Assembly (NCBI GenBank): GCA_965230755.1
Contig: CBDDLT010000012.1
Location: forward strand, 1 to 64,000
From: DATFJT01 sp965230755
Lineage (GTDB): Bacteria; Bacteroidota; Bacteroidia; Chitinophagales; Saprospiraceae
Direction: 5' to 3'
Length of the DNA stretch: 64,000 nt
Below the pieces are notes generated by a model. It was not told the origin of the DNA and searched no databases. It was given only the letters and a program-made list of their open reading frames with translations. Position numbers and translations under genes: made by a program. The number at the start of each line of letters is the position of its first letter. Position 1 is the stretch's first letter. Positions 10,301-17,358 of this stretch are shown here, in pieces.

Positions 10301-10685
10301 ACCACTCATTTAAAGAAAGGTCATAAACTAAACCATAACCCATGGCGGAACCAGACCTGAAGTAATTTCTCCATTCAACCCTATGGATCCCAAAGCCATC
10401 ATTTGCATTGATATGGTGAAGTAGATCCGTTTCGTCATTAAATCTGAGGCTCTTAGAACCATCGAAACTTCGATCTCTTGTGACTGTTCCCGGATCTGAG
10501 TTCGAATAAAAAGTGGTCCAGGTTGGACTGGTTTGATTGGCGAAGGATCCGGTTGCGAGATCTTCAAGATTCTGACAGTAATACCTTTCCGTAATCAGTG
10601 GGTCTTCACAAGAACAATTCTGAGCAAAAATCAGATTGCTCAGTCCCATAAGACCTATTGTTAAGAAGTAAATAATCGTTTTCAT
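7362..10685 (-). CDS. T9SS-exported multidomain protein with Kazal-like, cohesin-like and dockerin-like modules
   Basis: An 1,107-residue secreted protein. Signal peptide 1-21. Residues about 30-225 read as a jelly-roll/LamG-like domain. Residues 232-267 are Kazal-like (six-Cys pattern with YDPVC and NDCYAQNAG). Cys-rich PKD-like segments cover 270-550. Cohesin-like domain 1 is about 555-690, followed by a carboxypeptidase-regulatory-like fold (695-750). A dockerin-like region holds two Ca-loop pieces (NGLNVGDML and DVDMDGSINTGDASEIQ, about 755-805). Cohesin-like domain 2 is about 890-1018. The C-terminus (1033-1107) is a T9SS type A sorting domain starting AYPNPF. The protein is probably displayed on, or released from, the outer membrane. 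A GGTAACC-N16-CATAAAG element lies just upstream, suggesting ECF sigma control. The partner or substrate is unknown. Confidence 0.85.
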   Translation of the reverse strand: MKTIIYFLTIGLMGLSNLIFAQNCSCEDPLITERYYCQNLEDLATGSFANQTSPTWTTFYSNSDPGTVTRDRSFDGSKSLRFNDETDLLHHINANDGFGIHRVEWRNYFRSGSAMGYGLVYDLSLNEWSFYAEFDNGTASFYSGTSQNLIYQQEYQENKWIQIVNLVNINSGDIEIWIDGEFVTAFDYRDGSSNGNINKRIDALNIWDLDGAATFYLDKYCYRELLRNPPFCTNVYDPVCVVDQEFSNDCYAQNAGYTDNEWTYGPCGSYDPCSDCGKCFDYYFDHHDPTVIHCYSNYCEDDDPLHDTYPYYWEVKDANGQLVNPLYVDGDENSAAPSMQLAPGSYTICFYIDDVDLRRELCCLTIVIPSEPCYLPPTCGIEVQDFGNGDYDLLAFGEDVDSYQWVFPEELLQGQDTEGEFSTCRIPWGKCYTVCLYAFNECGMTYNCITLCNTSDCSYPEIIPVPEIDIDSEDNTCEMIGLGALVDLDESYTYEWIVPAGVEVGVNGNDNPEDIPTIFCPGPGSYKICLIIKIGNCYTICYCWNVRFPGSGNCVAFDVGEADCEGPGSVVEIPIYTSDFDNITSFQFTLEIEDGSVAQFEGNSPVSSDILGGTLLSARISNNVATVTWNSPTGQPVSLRDGTKVLDVRIRLTGTDGDESLILITDSRTDIYVEDGDNRSLCVETSPGKCCVEGKYAIYGNVFTVEGRGIKDVNMYLETNGNPVKSTRTNNVGYYEFLDLSNQTYRVSGEKNLNVRNGLNVGDMLRTLDHILTVNPFTEPYQYLAADVDMDGSINTGDASEIQRVVGSVNSAFSEVESWLIMPEDEYFNLTIQNVLDHNYKKYADVLVDDEISLDFRGIKMGDVTNSADPQRANQETNKDRSQAKQLIVEDRVAMDGEEVWVSIRANEFEDMRGLQFSLNWDDRGLELLGIENHNPALAQLDLAIQQLSDNTLTCVWGGTSGVTLMDNEILFTLKFKVMGDLDDEFILSVQDNPTEILMVDSDFEEYVPEVINGSVTIQNTTSAIETERIQIEAYPNPFVSGVIILSDRPGELIMVEIINMEGKTCLTTRLNSGEKVNTLHLPNGTYLVNITGSDGAMVTKKMTKTN

Positions 10686-10712
10686 AATATTTATTTTTAA
10701 GAATAATCACCC

Positions 10713-10742
10713 CTTTATGTTTCCTCATAAAAAGAGGTTACC
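10713..10742 (-). promoter_or_regulatory. Candidate ECF promoter (site A) for the T9SS multidomain gene
   Basis: Read on the minus strand: GGTAACC (10736-10742), then 16 bases, then CATAAAG (10713-10719), ending 27 bases before the ATG at 10685. The same two boxes at the same spacing occur at 11570-11599, and -10 variants at 53604-53633 and 53701-53730. A TCAT followed by 8 bases precedes the -35 box here and at 11.6 kb. An ECF-type promoter is inferred from this repeated architecture. Confidence 0.7.
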
Positions 10743-10810
10743 CCACTTTTATGATTTTTCTCAAAAATATTTTATGAGCGAATACGGTGTTGTATAACTT
10801 TAGTTAGACT

Positions 10811-10846
10811 AAAAAAGCCCCCTGAGAAACTATTATCTCAGGGGGC
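10811..10846 (-). terminator. Rho-independent terminator of the Gly/Ser lipoprotein gene
   Basis: A perfect 11-bp stem (GCCCCCTGAGA, 10817-10827, with its complement at 10836-10846) and an 8-base loop. On the minus strand it is followed by six T residues (10811-10816). It lies 22 bases beyond the stop at 10868. Confidence 0.9.
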
Positions 10847-10867
10847 ACTATATTCTTGACTTTATGA

Positions 10868-11515
10868 CTAATTAAGTGGCAGTGAATTACCTGATGACCT
10901 CGAACTATTTTCAGAAGGATCATTGACGATCAGGCCATCCGATGTGAACTGGATAGTTGTGCACAATGCACTGATGGTAACTGAGCCATAGTCCTTGCTG
11001 CAATACGAACTATGAACGGTATAGTAATAGGTACCTAGCGGTAAATTATAGAAATTCGCACAATCAGAAGCCCCACACCCCGGGTTGCCGGTAGGATAAT
11101 AGTGAGTTAAATTTCCATATCCGAGACCCTGTATTTCTATACTTATTGGCCCACAACCAAGATCTACAGATGACCAGAAAGTAAGATCTCCATATTGCTG
11201 ATTTCCCGATCCATTGCCCCCTGATCCACTTCCATTTGATCCACTTCCCCCTGATCCATTTCCGCCAGATCCATTATTTCCTGACCCTGAATTACCACCG
11301 GAATTATTTCCTCCACTGTTATTGTTGTTCGAACAACTTGAATATCTCTGACACTCAGATCTATCATCCCAAATACCTCCTTCTATATAAACACAATCTC
11401 CTCCTACACATTCCCATCCATACTCAATAGGTTCTTCTAATAAATCTTCACAACTAAATAAGAAAGGTGTTAGGATAATAAAAACTACGAATAACAAATT
11501 TTGATTCTTCAACAT
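10868..11515 (-). CDS. Lipoprotein with Gly/Ser/Asn-rich linker
   Basis: A 215-residue predicted lipoprotein. A hydrophobic signal ends at the lipobox-like LFSC (Cys22). Residues 34-61 form a small Cys-rich motif (WECVGGDCVYIEGG then ECQRYSSC) of a kind I know from many secreted Bacteroidota proteins. Residues 62-107 are an almost pure Gly/Ser/Asn linker. A C-terminal domain (108-200) with several Cys and aromatic residues shows no recognised family. Acidic residues follow the lipid Cys, compatible with surface export. A strong terminator lies downstream, and an ECF-like promoter (11570-11599) upstream is identical in core to the one before the T9SS protein, so the two genes are probably co-regulated. 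Function unknown. Confidence 0.75.
   Translation of the reverse strand: MLKNQNLLFVVFIILTPFLFSCEDLLEEPIEYGWECVGGDCVYIEGGIWDDRSECQRYSSCSNNNNSGGNNSGGNSGSGNNGSGGNGSGGSGSNGSGSGGNGSGNQQYGDLTFWSSVDLGCGPISIEIQGLGYGNLTHYYPTGNPGCGASDCANFYNLPLGTYYYTVHSSYCSKDYGSVTISALCTTIQFTSDGLIVNDPSENSSRSSGNSLPLN
11195..11332 (-). repeat. Degenerate tandem repeat coding for the Gly/Ser/Asn linker
   Basis: Short degenerate units built on GGATC(C/A)-type codons (minus-strand reading GGATCA/GGTAATGGATCT variants) repeat across the stretch and encode residues 62-107 of the lipoprotein. The units are in frame multiples of 6-18 bases, so length change by slippage would keep the frame. Confidence 0.6.
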
Positions 11516-11569
11516 GACAAAAAATTTAATGGTTAATGATTTTAGTTCAATATGAACTCTTTACATTTG

Positions 11570-11599
11570 CTTTATGTCATGACTCTAGATTAGGTTACC
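11570..11599 (-). promoter_or_regulatory. Candidate ECF promoter (site C) for the Gly/Ser lipoprotein
   Basis: Minus-strand GGTAACC (11593-11599), 16 bases, CATAAAG (11570-11576). Both boxes and the spacing are identical to the site at 10713-10742. An A/T-rich run and TCAT plus 8 bases precede the -35 box. The leader to the ATG at 11515 would be about 45-50 bases. Confidence 0.7.
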
Positions 11600-11618
11600 C
11601 TCAATTGATGAAAAAAAT

Positions 11619-11650
11619 TTTGCTCGTCATTTATTGTGGTTTTAATATTG
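11619..11650 (+). promoter_or_regulatory. Candidate primary-sigma promoter for the first CHAT gene
   Basis: TTTG (11619-11622), a 20-base spacer, and TAATATTG (11643-11650), one mismatch from the TAnnTTTG consensus, 60 bases before the ATG at 11711. It faces away from the minus-strand ECF-like promoter at 11570-11599. Confidence 0.45.
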
Positions 11651-11710
11651 GAAGTATATGATTAGAAACTTACTCTTCGCCTCAGTACTTCATTAGTAAA
11701 TAGGACTATT

Positions 11711-14560
11711 ATGTATTTTAATTCCACCAAAACTTCCAAAGACAATTTTTGGTCGTTCATTGCTATCTTTTTCTTTATCATCCTAATTTATTATCCGAGT
11801 TACTCCCAAAGCAATTATGAGCAGGTCAAAGATTCACTTATTCAAGTAGCAAGAGATCATTCTAGAAAGTCTGAGTTTGAAAAAGCTTTTCAAGCGGCAA
11901 ATGAGTTAAAAGAGCATATTCGAACTAAAACACCTGTAGACTCATTCGAATACAGCTCTTATTTAAACTTAATGGCATCTATTAATTATTATACGGGAGA
12001 ATACAACTCAGCCCTCGACTATTGGTTTCGCACCGAGGAAAACGCCCGAAAGTTTGCCGGAGAGAATTCTCCTTTTCGGGCTAAATCTCTGAACAATCTA
12101 GGAATAATACTTCGAAGGATGGGCAGATTTAATGAAGCGGAGAAAAACCTCTTAGAAGCCCATCGTATCAAATCGGTCATTCTAGATTCTTTGGATAAAG
12201 GAATAGCTATTAGTCATTTAAATCTAGGGAACTTTCATTATGCCATTGCTCAGTTTGATCAAGCATTACAACATTATAATAAAGCCATTGAAGTGAGTAA
12301 AATCTACAAGGAAGAAGATATATCTCTCTATTCAGATCTATGCCACAGTTTGGGATTGGTTTATGAAGAGTTAGGGGCCTATGACCGGGCCAAGTACTAT
12401 CTGGAAGAAGCCAATGAGTCCATATTCTCTGTTTACGGCAAAGAATATCCAAATTACTATAGTGATGTTCATAGTATTGCTGTGCTACATAAGAAACAAC
12501 TAAATTTTAAAGAAGCTTTACGCTTATTCAGGTACTCTTGTGAAGGTCTAGAAAAAGAAAAAGGTGAAGATCATCCTGCAGTGGCTATGTGCTTGTCAAA
12601 TCTAGCTAATGTATATAGAGAAATGAATATGTTAGATTCTTCCCGACATGCTCATCTGAAAGCCATAGAAATTGATAAAGCGCTGTATGGCGAATCTCAT
12701 CCAAGACATGCCTCCAACTTACATAATTATGCCAATCTATTTTCATTTGAAGGACGGTACACTGAGGCTTTAGAATTGTTGCATGAAGCTCTAGCTATTA
12801 GAAAAGAAGTACTCTACGAATTCGCCCCATTTTACTTAAAAAATCTATCGGAACTAGGCCTTGTCTACAGCAAATTAGACAGTGCTGATATGGCTTCACA
12901 ATATTATAATGAGTTGTTCAATAGACTTTCTATTTATATAAAAAATTCTTTTCAATTTCTTTCAGAAGCAGAAAGGCAAAACTTCATTCGAAATGTAGCT
13001 TATCCATTCGCTACCAAAATTATATCTTTTACTGTCGATAACCCATCAGATGAGAATAAGGAATTATGTATTAATTCTGTACTCCTTCTCCAAGGCATTC
13101 AACTGATGGCCAGCGAAAAGACTATGGAATATGTGTTGTCCAATGATGACAGTTTAGCAATCAACTATTATTATGAGCTTAAAGAATTACAGAAACATAT
13201 CAATAAGGCATTCAAAAAATCCGTGGACAAAGATTTACTGGACTCTCTAATATTTCAGAGAAATGAAATAGAACAGGACTTAGTAAGACAATCAAATAAA
13301 TTTAAATTAAACATAAATGCCTATGATTTTGACCTTAATGATGCACTGAAAATCCTGAATAAAGATGATGTTTATATCAATCTGGTTGTTGTGCGGCAAG
13401 AAAAACGCGATGAGGACTCCTTGGCAGATCTTCTGATCACCTTGTTATCACCTAAAAATGAGGTTCCCAAAATAATACACCTTGAAAACATTTTCGATTT
13501 TAATGTGAGTGAGGAAGAATTGGATCAAATAGCAGTTAGAATTGCTAATAAAATTGGAGACACCTTAAAAAATTACAATTTTACCAGGCTATTCTACTCT
13601 TCTTCGGGCGAGACAGCCTTACTCAATTTAGGCGCTTACTTAAGTAGAGAACTTCCCTCAACCTACTCTATCTATGAACTTAAATCAATTCATTCCCTGC
13701 TAAAGGAGAAAAGTGAGGGGCAGAAAAAAACCAATCATGCAATATTAGTTGGTGGTGTTGATTTTGGTGATGCCATTTCGACCGCCACCTATAAAGACAA
13801 TCGAAACTTTAGCGAAAATTACTTCCAGCCACTTGAAGCCTCTACCCAAGAGATCGATTACATTCAAAGATTGTTCAGTTCTTATTTTGACGATATTAAA
13901 ATTTTCTCAGGAAAGAATGCAACGGAGAATGATCTGATTCATGCGCTAAACAAAAACTCGCCAACTTTACTTCACATCGCCACACACGGATTCTATACTC
14001 GAACCGGATCTTTATATTCCGGTCATACGCTGGATTTTTCTTTGAACAGATCAGGAATAGTTTTATCGGGAATAAATAATCAAAACAAGGACAATCCTTC
14101 TTCGAATGATGGTTTGCTTACCGCACTTGAAATATCTCAACTCAATCTATCCAATACCAAACTTGCCGTTCTGACTTCATGCCAATCCGGGCTCGGTGAT
14201 CCCGAATCTACCGAGGGAATTATTGGACTACAAAGATCTCTACTAAAAGCTGGGGTAAACAACTTAGTCATTATTATGGATGAAGTAGCAGATGATGTGG
14301 CCTATGAATTTGTCCAATACTTATACGAAGCACTTGAAGAAGGAAAGACAATTAAACAGTCGTTCGATATGGCCATATCCAAACTTCAATTAACGCTACC
14401 ATTTGAAATTTGGTCGGACATTAAACTTATTGGCTTAGGAAAAGAAAAAATTATTGCTCCAAATTCAAATATGGTATTTTGGATTGGGCTCTTTCTACTT
14501 CCTTTCGGAATCCTAATTTACCTTATGTCAAAAAGGAGAAGAAAAGATAAAGCATCTTAG
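11711..14560 (+). CDS. TPR-CHAT caspase-like protein, membrane-anchored (CHAT-1)
   Basis: A 949-residue protein. An N-terminal hydrophobic signal/anchor (about 13-32, ending PSYSQS) is followed by roughly eight TPR units (about 45-410; repeated NLG/A-x-LY-x-GRY-type helices). A linker leads to the C-terminal CHAT domain (about 650-900). The catalytic dyad is visible as HIATHG (His759) and TSCQSG (Cys824). A final helix (about 925-943) ends in a KRRRK stop-transfer. CHAT domains are caspase/separase-fold cysteine proteases, often activated through their TPRs. The topology suggests a periplasmic body anchored in the inner membrane. It is convergent with, and overlaps by 4 bases, the anti-sigma-like gene. 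Peptidase activity is inferred from the intact dyad; the substrate is unknown. Confidence 0.88.
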   Translation: MYFNSTKTSKDNFWSFIAIFFFIILIYYPSYSQSNYEQVKDSLIQVARDHSRKSEFEKAFQAANELKEHIRTKTPVDSFEYSSYLNLMASINYYTGEYNSALDYWFRTEENARKFAGENSPFRAKSLNNLGIILRRMGRFNEAEKNLLEAHRIKSVILDSLDKGIAISHLNLGNFHYAIAQFDQALQHYNKAIEVSKIYKEEDISLYSDLCHSLGLVYEELGAYDRAKYYLEEANESIFSVYGKEYPNYYSDVHSIAVLHKKQLNFKEALRLFRYSCEGLEKEKGEDHPAVAMCLSNLANVYREMNMLDSSRHAHLKAIEIDKALYGESHPRHASNLHNYANLFSFEGRYTEALELLHEALAIRKEVLYEFAPFYLKNLSELGLVYSKLDSADMASQYYNELFNRLSIYIKNSFQFLSEAERQNFIRNVAYPFATKIISFTVDNPSDENKELCINSVLLLQGIQLMASEKTMEYVLSNDDSLAINYYYELKELQKHINKAFKKSVDKDLLDSLIFQRNEIEQDLVRQSNKFKLNINAYDFDLNDALKILNKDDVYINLVVVRQEKRDEDSLADLLITLLSPKNEVPKIIHLENIFDFNVSEEELDQIAVRIANKIGDTLKNYNFTRLFYSSSGETALLNLGAYLSRELPSTYSIYELKSIHSLLKEKSEGQKKTNHAILVGGVDFGDAISTATYKDNRNFSENYFQPLEASTQEIDYIQRLFSSYFDDIKIFSGKNATENDLIHALNKNSPTLLHIATHGFYTRTGSLYSGHTLDFSLNRSGIVLSGINNQNKDNPSSNDGLLTALEISQLNLSNTKLAVLTSCQSGLGDPESTEGIIGLQRSLLKAGVNNLVIIMDEVADDVAYEFVQYLYEALEEGKTIKQSFDMAISKLQLTLPFEIWSDIKLIGLGKEKIIAPNSNMVFWIGLFLLPFGILIYLMSKRRRKDKAS

Positions 14561-15282
14561 TTAATCTCGTTAAGAAGTTCTTTTCCTTGATCAGCAAACT
14601 CTTTATTGTTGTCGACAATGCCATTCAGGATTTCCTTGCTTTCATCGATTCTATCCAACCTCAAATAGCATAGGGCTAAGTACCATTTAGCCTGAGTATT
14701 TAAGTAATCGTACTGTTCCAGATGACTTTCAAATGCATCTTTAGCTTTTTCATATTGGTCCAACTCCAAATAAGATGCCGCCAAATAAAAGGAGGCTCTT
14801 TCCTCTCCGGAGTTTGCCAATTCCATCAAAATTGGAATCGCCTCCCTATATTCTTTATTTGAATACAACTCAGACACTTTTTCCATGGTCTCTTCACTAT
14901 CTCCTCGCATCGAGATTAAGTTGGGAAAGGGCTCATAATATTGGTCGTAAATCCTATTGTAATCCGGTGACTGATTCAATAAAAATGCAAATCCTATTAC
15001 AAGTAAGAATGAAGCAGCAATGGATAGCGGTACGATAATTCTTTTGTAGTTGAGTCTTAGTTTTCCTTTGCTCTCGCTTCTGGATCTTACATCATTTATC
15101 TTAGTTTCCAAGTCCACTATATCTTCTTCTAGAACAGCATCTCTGATTCCTCTATGAAGACTTAGCTCTTTTCGAAGTTCAATATTAGATTCCAGTTCTT
15201 TTTCGAATTGCTCGGACTCCTGCTCAGACATCAGCCCTTCCAGATATCTATCAATCTTGTCATATCTTTCTTCTAAATTCAT
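14557..15282 (-). CDS. TPR anti-sigma-like membrane protein (partner of sigma-1)
   Basis: 241 residues. The N-terminal about 75 residues are acidic and helical (YLEGLMSEQESEQFEKELE pattern), as in anti-sigma N-domains that lack the zinc-binding His/Cys. One transmembrane helix lies at about 86-106 (IVPLSIAASFLLVIGFAFLL). The periplasmic part (about 130-240) has two to three TPR-like helices. It follows the sigma gene by 13 bases on the same strand. The layout, and the shared segment (YYEPFPNL...RGDSEET here, FMEPYPLP...RGADEET there), make it a paralogue of the protein at 52271-53032. The inferred role is to hold the sigma factor at the membrane and sense an envelope signal through the TPRs; this is not demonstrated. 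Confidence 0.75.
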   Translation of the reverse strand: MNLEERYDKIDRYLEGLMSEQESEQFEKELESNIELRKELSLHRGIRDAVLEEDIVDLETKINDVRSRSESKGKLRLNYKRIIVPLSIAASFLLVIGFAFLLNQSPDYNRIYDQYYEPFPNLISMRGDSEETMEKVSELYSNKEYREAIPILMELANSGEERASFYLAASYLELDQYEKAKDAFESHLEQYDYLNTQAKWYLALCYLRLDRIDESKEILNGIVDNNKEFADQGKELLNEIN

Positions 15283-15295
15283 CTCTTGATGGTAT

Positions 15296-15847
15296 TTATA
15301 ACAACAATTCGCTATAGGAGCTATCTTCCTTAATCATATTGACCAATTTTTCCTTACACTTAAATTTCTTTTTCTTTACGTACGATTCAGATCCGAAATT
15401 CATCTTCTGTTGGATTTCTTTCATCTTAATCCCATTGAAGAACATCGTTAATAGCTTGCGACAATCTTCTCCTAAAAGCTTAAATTTTTCCCTGTACAAG
15501 CGATATTGCTCCGTCATTTCCAGACTGTCATTGGTCCATTCAAGATTTAATGTTTTGTCTTCTAAAGAGGTTACCTTGGATTCCGAATGTTTTCGTTTTT
15601 TGTTTCGAATGATATTCTGACAAACTCCGTATAGAAAAGTATAGAATTGGCTCGTCAATTCAAATCCTTCATCTTTGGACTTGCGATAAATGATAATAAG
15701 TGCATCCTGAAACACATCTTGCATCTCGTTCCTCGACAAATTATATTTTTGAAGGGCGTTGTTGATCCTATCAAAAAAATCTGAATAAATCCTCTCGATA
15801 ATCGACGAATTCCTCGTTTTCAGCCCATTAAAATAATCTGGATTCAT
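15296..15847 (-). CDS. ECF-type RNA polymerase sigma factor (sigma-1)
   Basis: 183 residues with sigma region 2 (about 15-85; MQDVFQDALIIIYRK and FYTFLYGVCQNIIRNKKRK) and region 4 (about 125-175; CRKLLTMFFNGIKMKEI, then YVKKKKFKCKEKLV as the recognition helix). The region 4 end closely matches sigma-2 at 53020-53607 (YIKKRKYQCKERLV), so both may read similar promoters. It starts 42 bases after the stop of the LuxR-type regulator and precedes its anti-sigma partner by 13 bases, so the two-component cassette and the sigma pair may form one transcript. A weak GGTAACC-N16-CATTAAA match lies inside the coding region at 15546-15575. Confidence 0.88.
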   Translation of the reverse strand: MNPDYFNGLKTRNSSIIERIYSDFFDRINNALQKYNLSRNEMQDVFQDALIIIYRKSKDEGFELTSQFYTFLYGVCQNIIRNKKRKHSESKVTSLEDKTLNLEWTNDSLEMTEQYRLYREKFKLLGEDCRKLLTMFFNGIKMKEIQQKMNFGSESYVKKKKFKCKEKLVNMIKEDSSYSELLL

Positions 15848-15889
15848 GCTACAATTTATAACACAAAAATTAATTCAAACCATCTGACA

Positions 15890-16519
15890 TCATCTTTTCA
15901 AATACTTATTAATTGCTTCTGTACGATTATTGACTTGAAGTTTGGCGTAGATATTATGAATGTGTTGCTTTACTGTGCCAAGGGTTAATTCGAGTTGAGA
16001 GGCTATTTCCTTGTAGAATAATCCTTGGCTGAGGAGTTCGAGCAATTCTCCTTCGCGACTGGTCAGGTCCAATTCAATACTTTTTGTCCTACCGGTTCTA
16101 AATAGTTCTAATACCTTGCGCGCAATTCCAGAGCTCATTGGAGAACCACCGAAATGCAATTCTCTCAAGGATTGTATTATTTTTTCCGGGTCTTCATGTT
16201 TCAGGATATATCCCTTTGCACCTGCCTTGACACTCTCAAATATCTTATCGTCGGTTTGGAAAACGGTAAACATGCAATACTGCATATCTGGAAAGTCTCC
16301 ATATAGTTTTGTCATTAATTCGATGCCAGTCATCCCGGGAAGACCTATATCTAGTAGTACGATATCAACTGGTGCATGCTTCAAAAAAGTTAAAGCATCT
16401 TCCGCGTTATAGTACACTTGTTGACATGAAAAATCGGGTTCTGCGTTTAACAGCTCTTTTAGCTCTAACGCTACATCTCGCTCATCTTCTACTATCGCTA
16501 TTCTAATCTTCTGTGCCAT
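15890..16519 (-). CDS. NarL/LuxR-type response regulator (cassette A)
   Basis: 209 residues. Receiver domain 1-125: acidic pocket VEDE near residue 10, phosphoacceptor Asp57 in LLDIGLPG, and the Lys in GAKGYILK. C-terminal LuxR-type HTH about 145-205 (LTSREGELLELLSQG, then LGTVKQHIHNIYAKL). It acts as a transcription factor phosphorylated by the adjacent kinase, whose stop lies 47 bases upstream. It is a close paralogue of the regulator at 18853-19494: the same length class, the same Asp57 and nearly the same recognition helix, so the DNA targets may overlap. Targets are not identifiable from sequence, although the sigma-1 gene directly downstream is a positional candidate. Confidence 0.93.
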   Translation of the reverse strand: MAQKIRIAIVEDERDVALELKELLNAEPDFSCQQVYYNAEDALTFLKHAPVDIVLLDIGLPGMTGIELMTKLYGDFPDMQYCMFTVFQTDDKIFESVKAGAKGYILKHEDPEKIIQSLRELHFGGSPMSSGIARKVLELFRTGRTKSIELDLTSREGELLELLSQGLFYKEIASQLELTLGTVKQHIHNIYAKLQVNNRTEAINKYLKR

Positions 16520-16566
16520 ATTCTTCTTTTATTAACAAATCTATAGGAGGCCATTTATCCATATCA

Positions 16567-17358
16567 TTAACTTTTGTTATAGGCATATGGAATACCTATC
16601 AAAATCTCTGTTCCCGGCGGCCCTACCAATTCCATTCTACCAGATAGTTCTTCGACTCTATTTTGCATATTAATTAAGCCATGTCCATTTCGATCATTTT
16701 GTCTTATCCCTATTCCATTGTCCTTAATGATAAGATTAAAGTCTTCGCTAGTAAACAGTATTTCGAGTTCTGCGGCGCTTGCTCTAGCATGCTTTACTAT
16801 ATTGTGTAATGCCTCTTTAATCACAAGGAAAAGATGCCTTCTCTGCTCTCCGGTCAAGACCGAATTGGGCACCTCTCCATTGATATTGACATCGAATTGA
16901 ATTTCATGATCACCCATAAAGTCTTTCGAAAAGGGTATAACATAATCGACAAATGATTGAATATTGTCTTTGGCAGAATCCATTGCCCAAATGATATCTC
17001 TCATATTGCTTATTAGCTTGGTGCTATGGTTCACTATTTTAAAAGCAATATCTCTGTCTTTAGAATTGTCCATATTTCGAATTGCACGATGTGCCAGGTA
17101 TTTGATCGAAGTCAGGCCCCCACCGAGATCATCGTGCATTTCAGCGGCGATTCGATTGCGCTCTGCTTGTAGAGCCTCTTGTTTTTCAAGCAGAAGTTTT
17201 TGTTCTCTTAATTCCGCTTCCTTTCTTTCTATTTCTGTTCTATGTCTTCGTCGTAGAAAAACCAACAATAGCCAAACCAAGGTGATACAGAGCAATAAGG
17301 GAACTATAAAACTGGTGTAGATGATTTTTTCGAGTAATAATTGTTCCTCAGGTGACAT
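16567..17358 (-). CDS. HisKA_3 (NarX/DesK-type) sensor histidine kinase (cassette A)
   Basis: 263 residues. One transmembrane helix at about 13-35, a coiled-coil (about 37-66), then the HisKA_3 dimerisation box ERNRIAAEMHDDLGGGL with phosphoacceptor His75. The HATPase_c domain has its N-box (IKEALHNIVKHA) and G1 motif (DNGIGI). There is no periplasmic sensor domain of its own. Its start lies inside the end of the preceding membrane protein gene (55-base overlap), so sensing is probably delegated to that protein. It should phosphorylate the regulator encoded next. The whole arrangement is repeated at 18.9-21.5 kb. Confidence 0.92.
   Translation of the reverse strand: MSPEEQLLLEKIIYTSFIVPLLLCITLVWLLLVFLRRRHRTEIERKEAELREQKLLLEKQEALQAERNRIAAEMHDDLGGGLTSIKYLAHRAIRNMDNSKDRDIAFKIVNHSTKLISNMRDIIWAMDSAKDNIQSFVDYVIPFSKDFMGDHEIQFDVNINGEVPNSVLTGEQRRHLFLVIKEALHNIVKHARASAAELEILFTSEDFNLIIKDNGIGIRQNDRNGHGLINMQNRVEELSGRMELVGPPGTEILIGIPYAYNKS

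Noticed and set aside
16567..16582. TAACTTTTGTTATA near the end of kinase A, resembling the 20-base repeat
   Set aside because: It lies in coding sequence at the 3' end of the kinase gene and lacks the full palindrome; taken as chance.
16964..17320. 118-codon frame antisense to kinase A
   Set aside because: Shadow of the conserved HisKA_3 and coiled-coil coding sequence.
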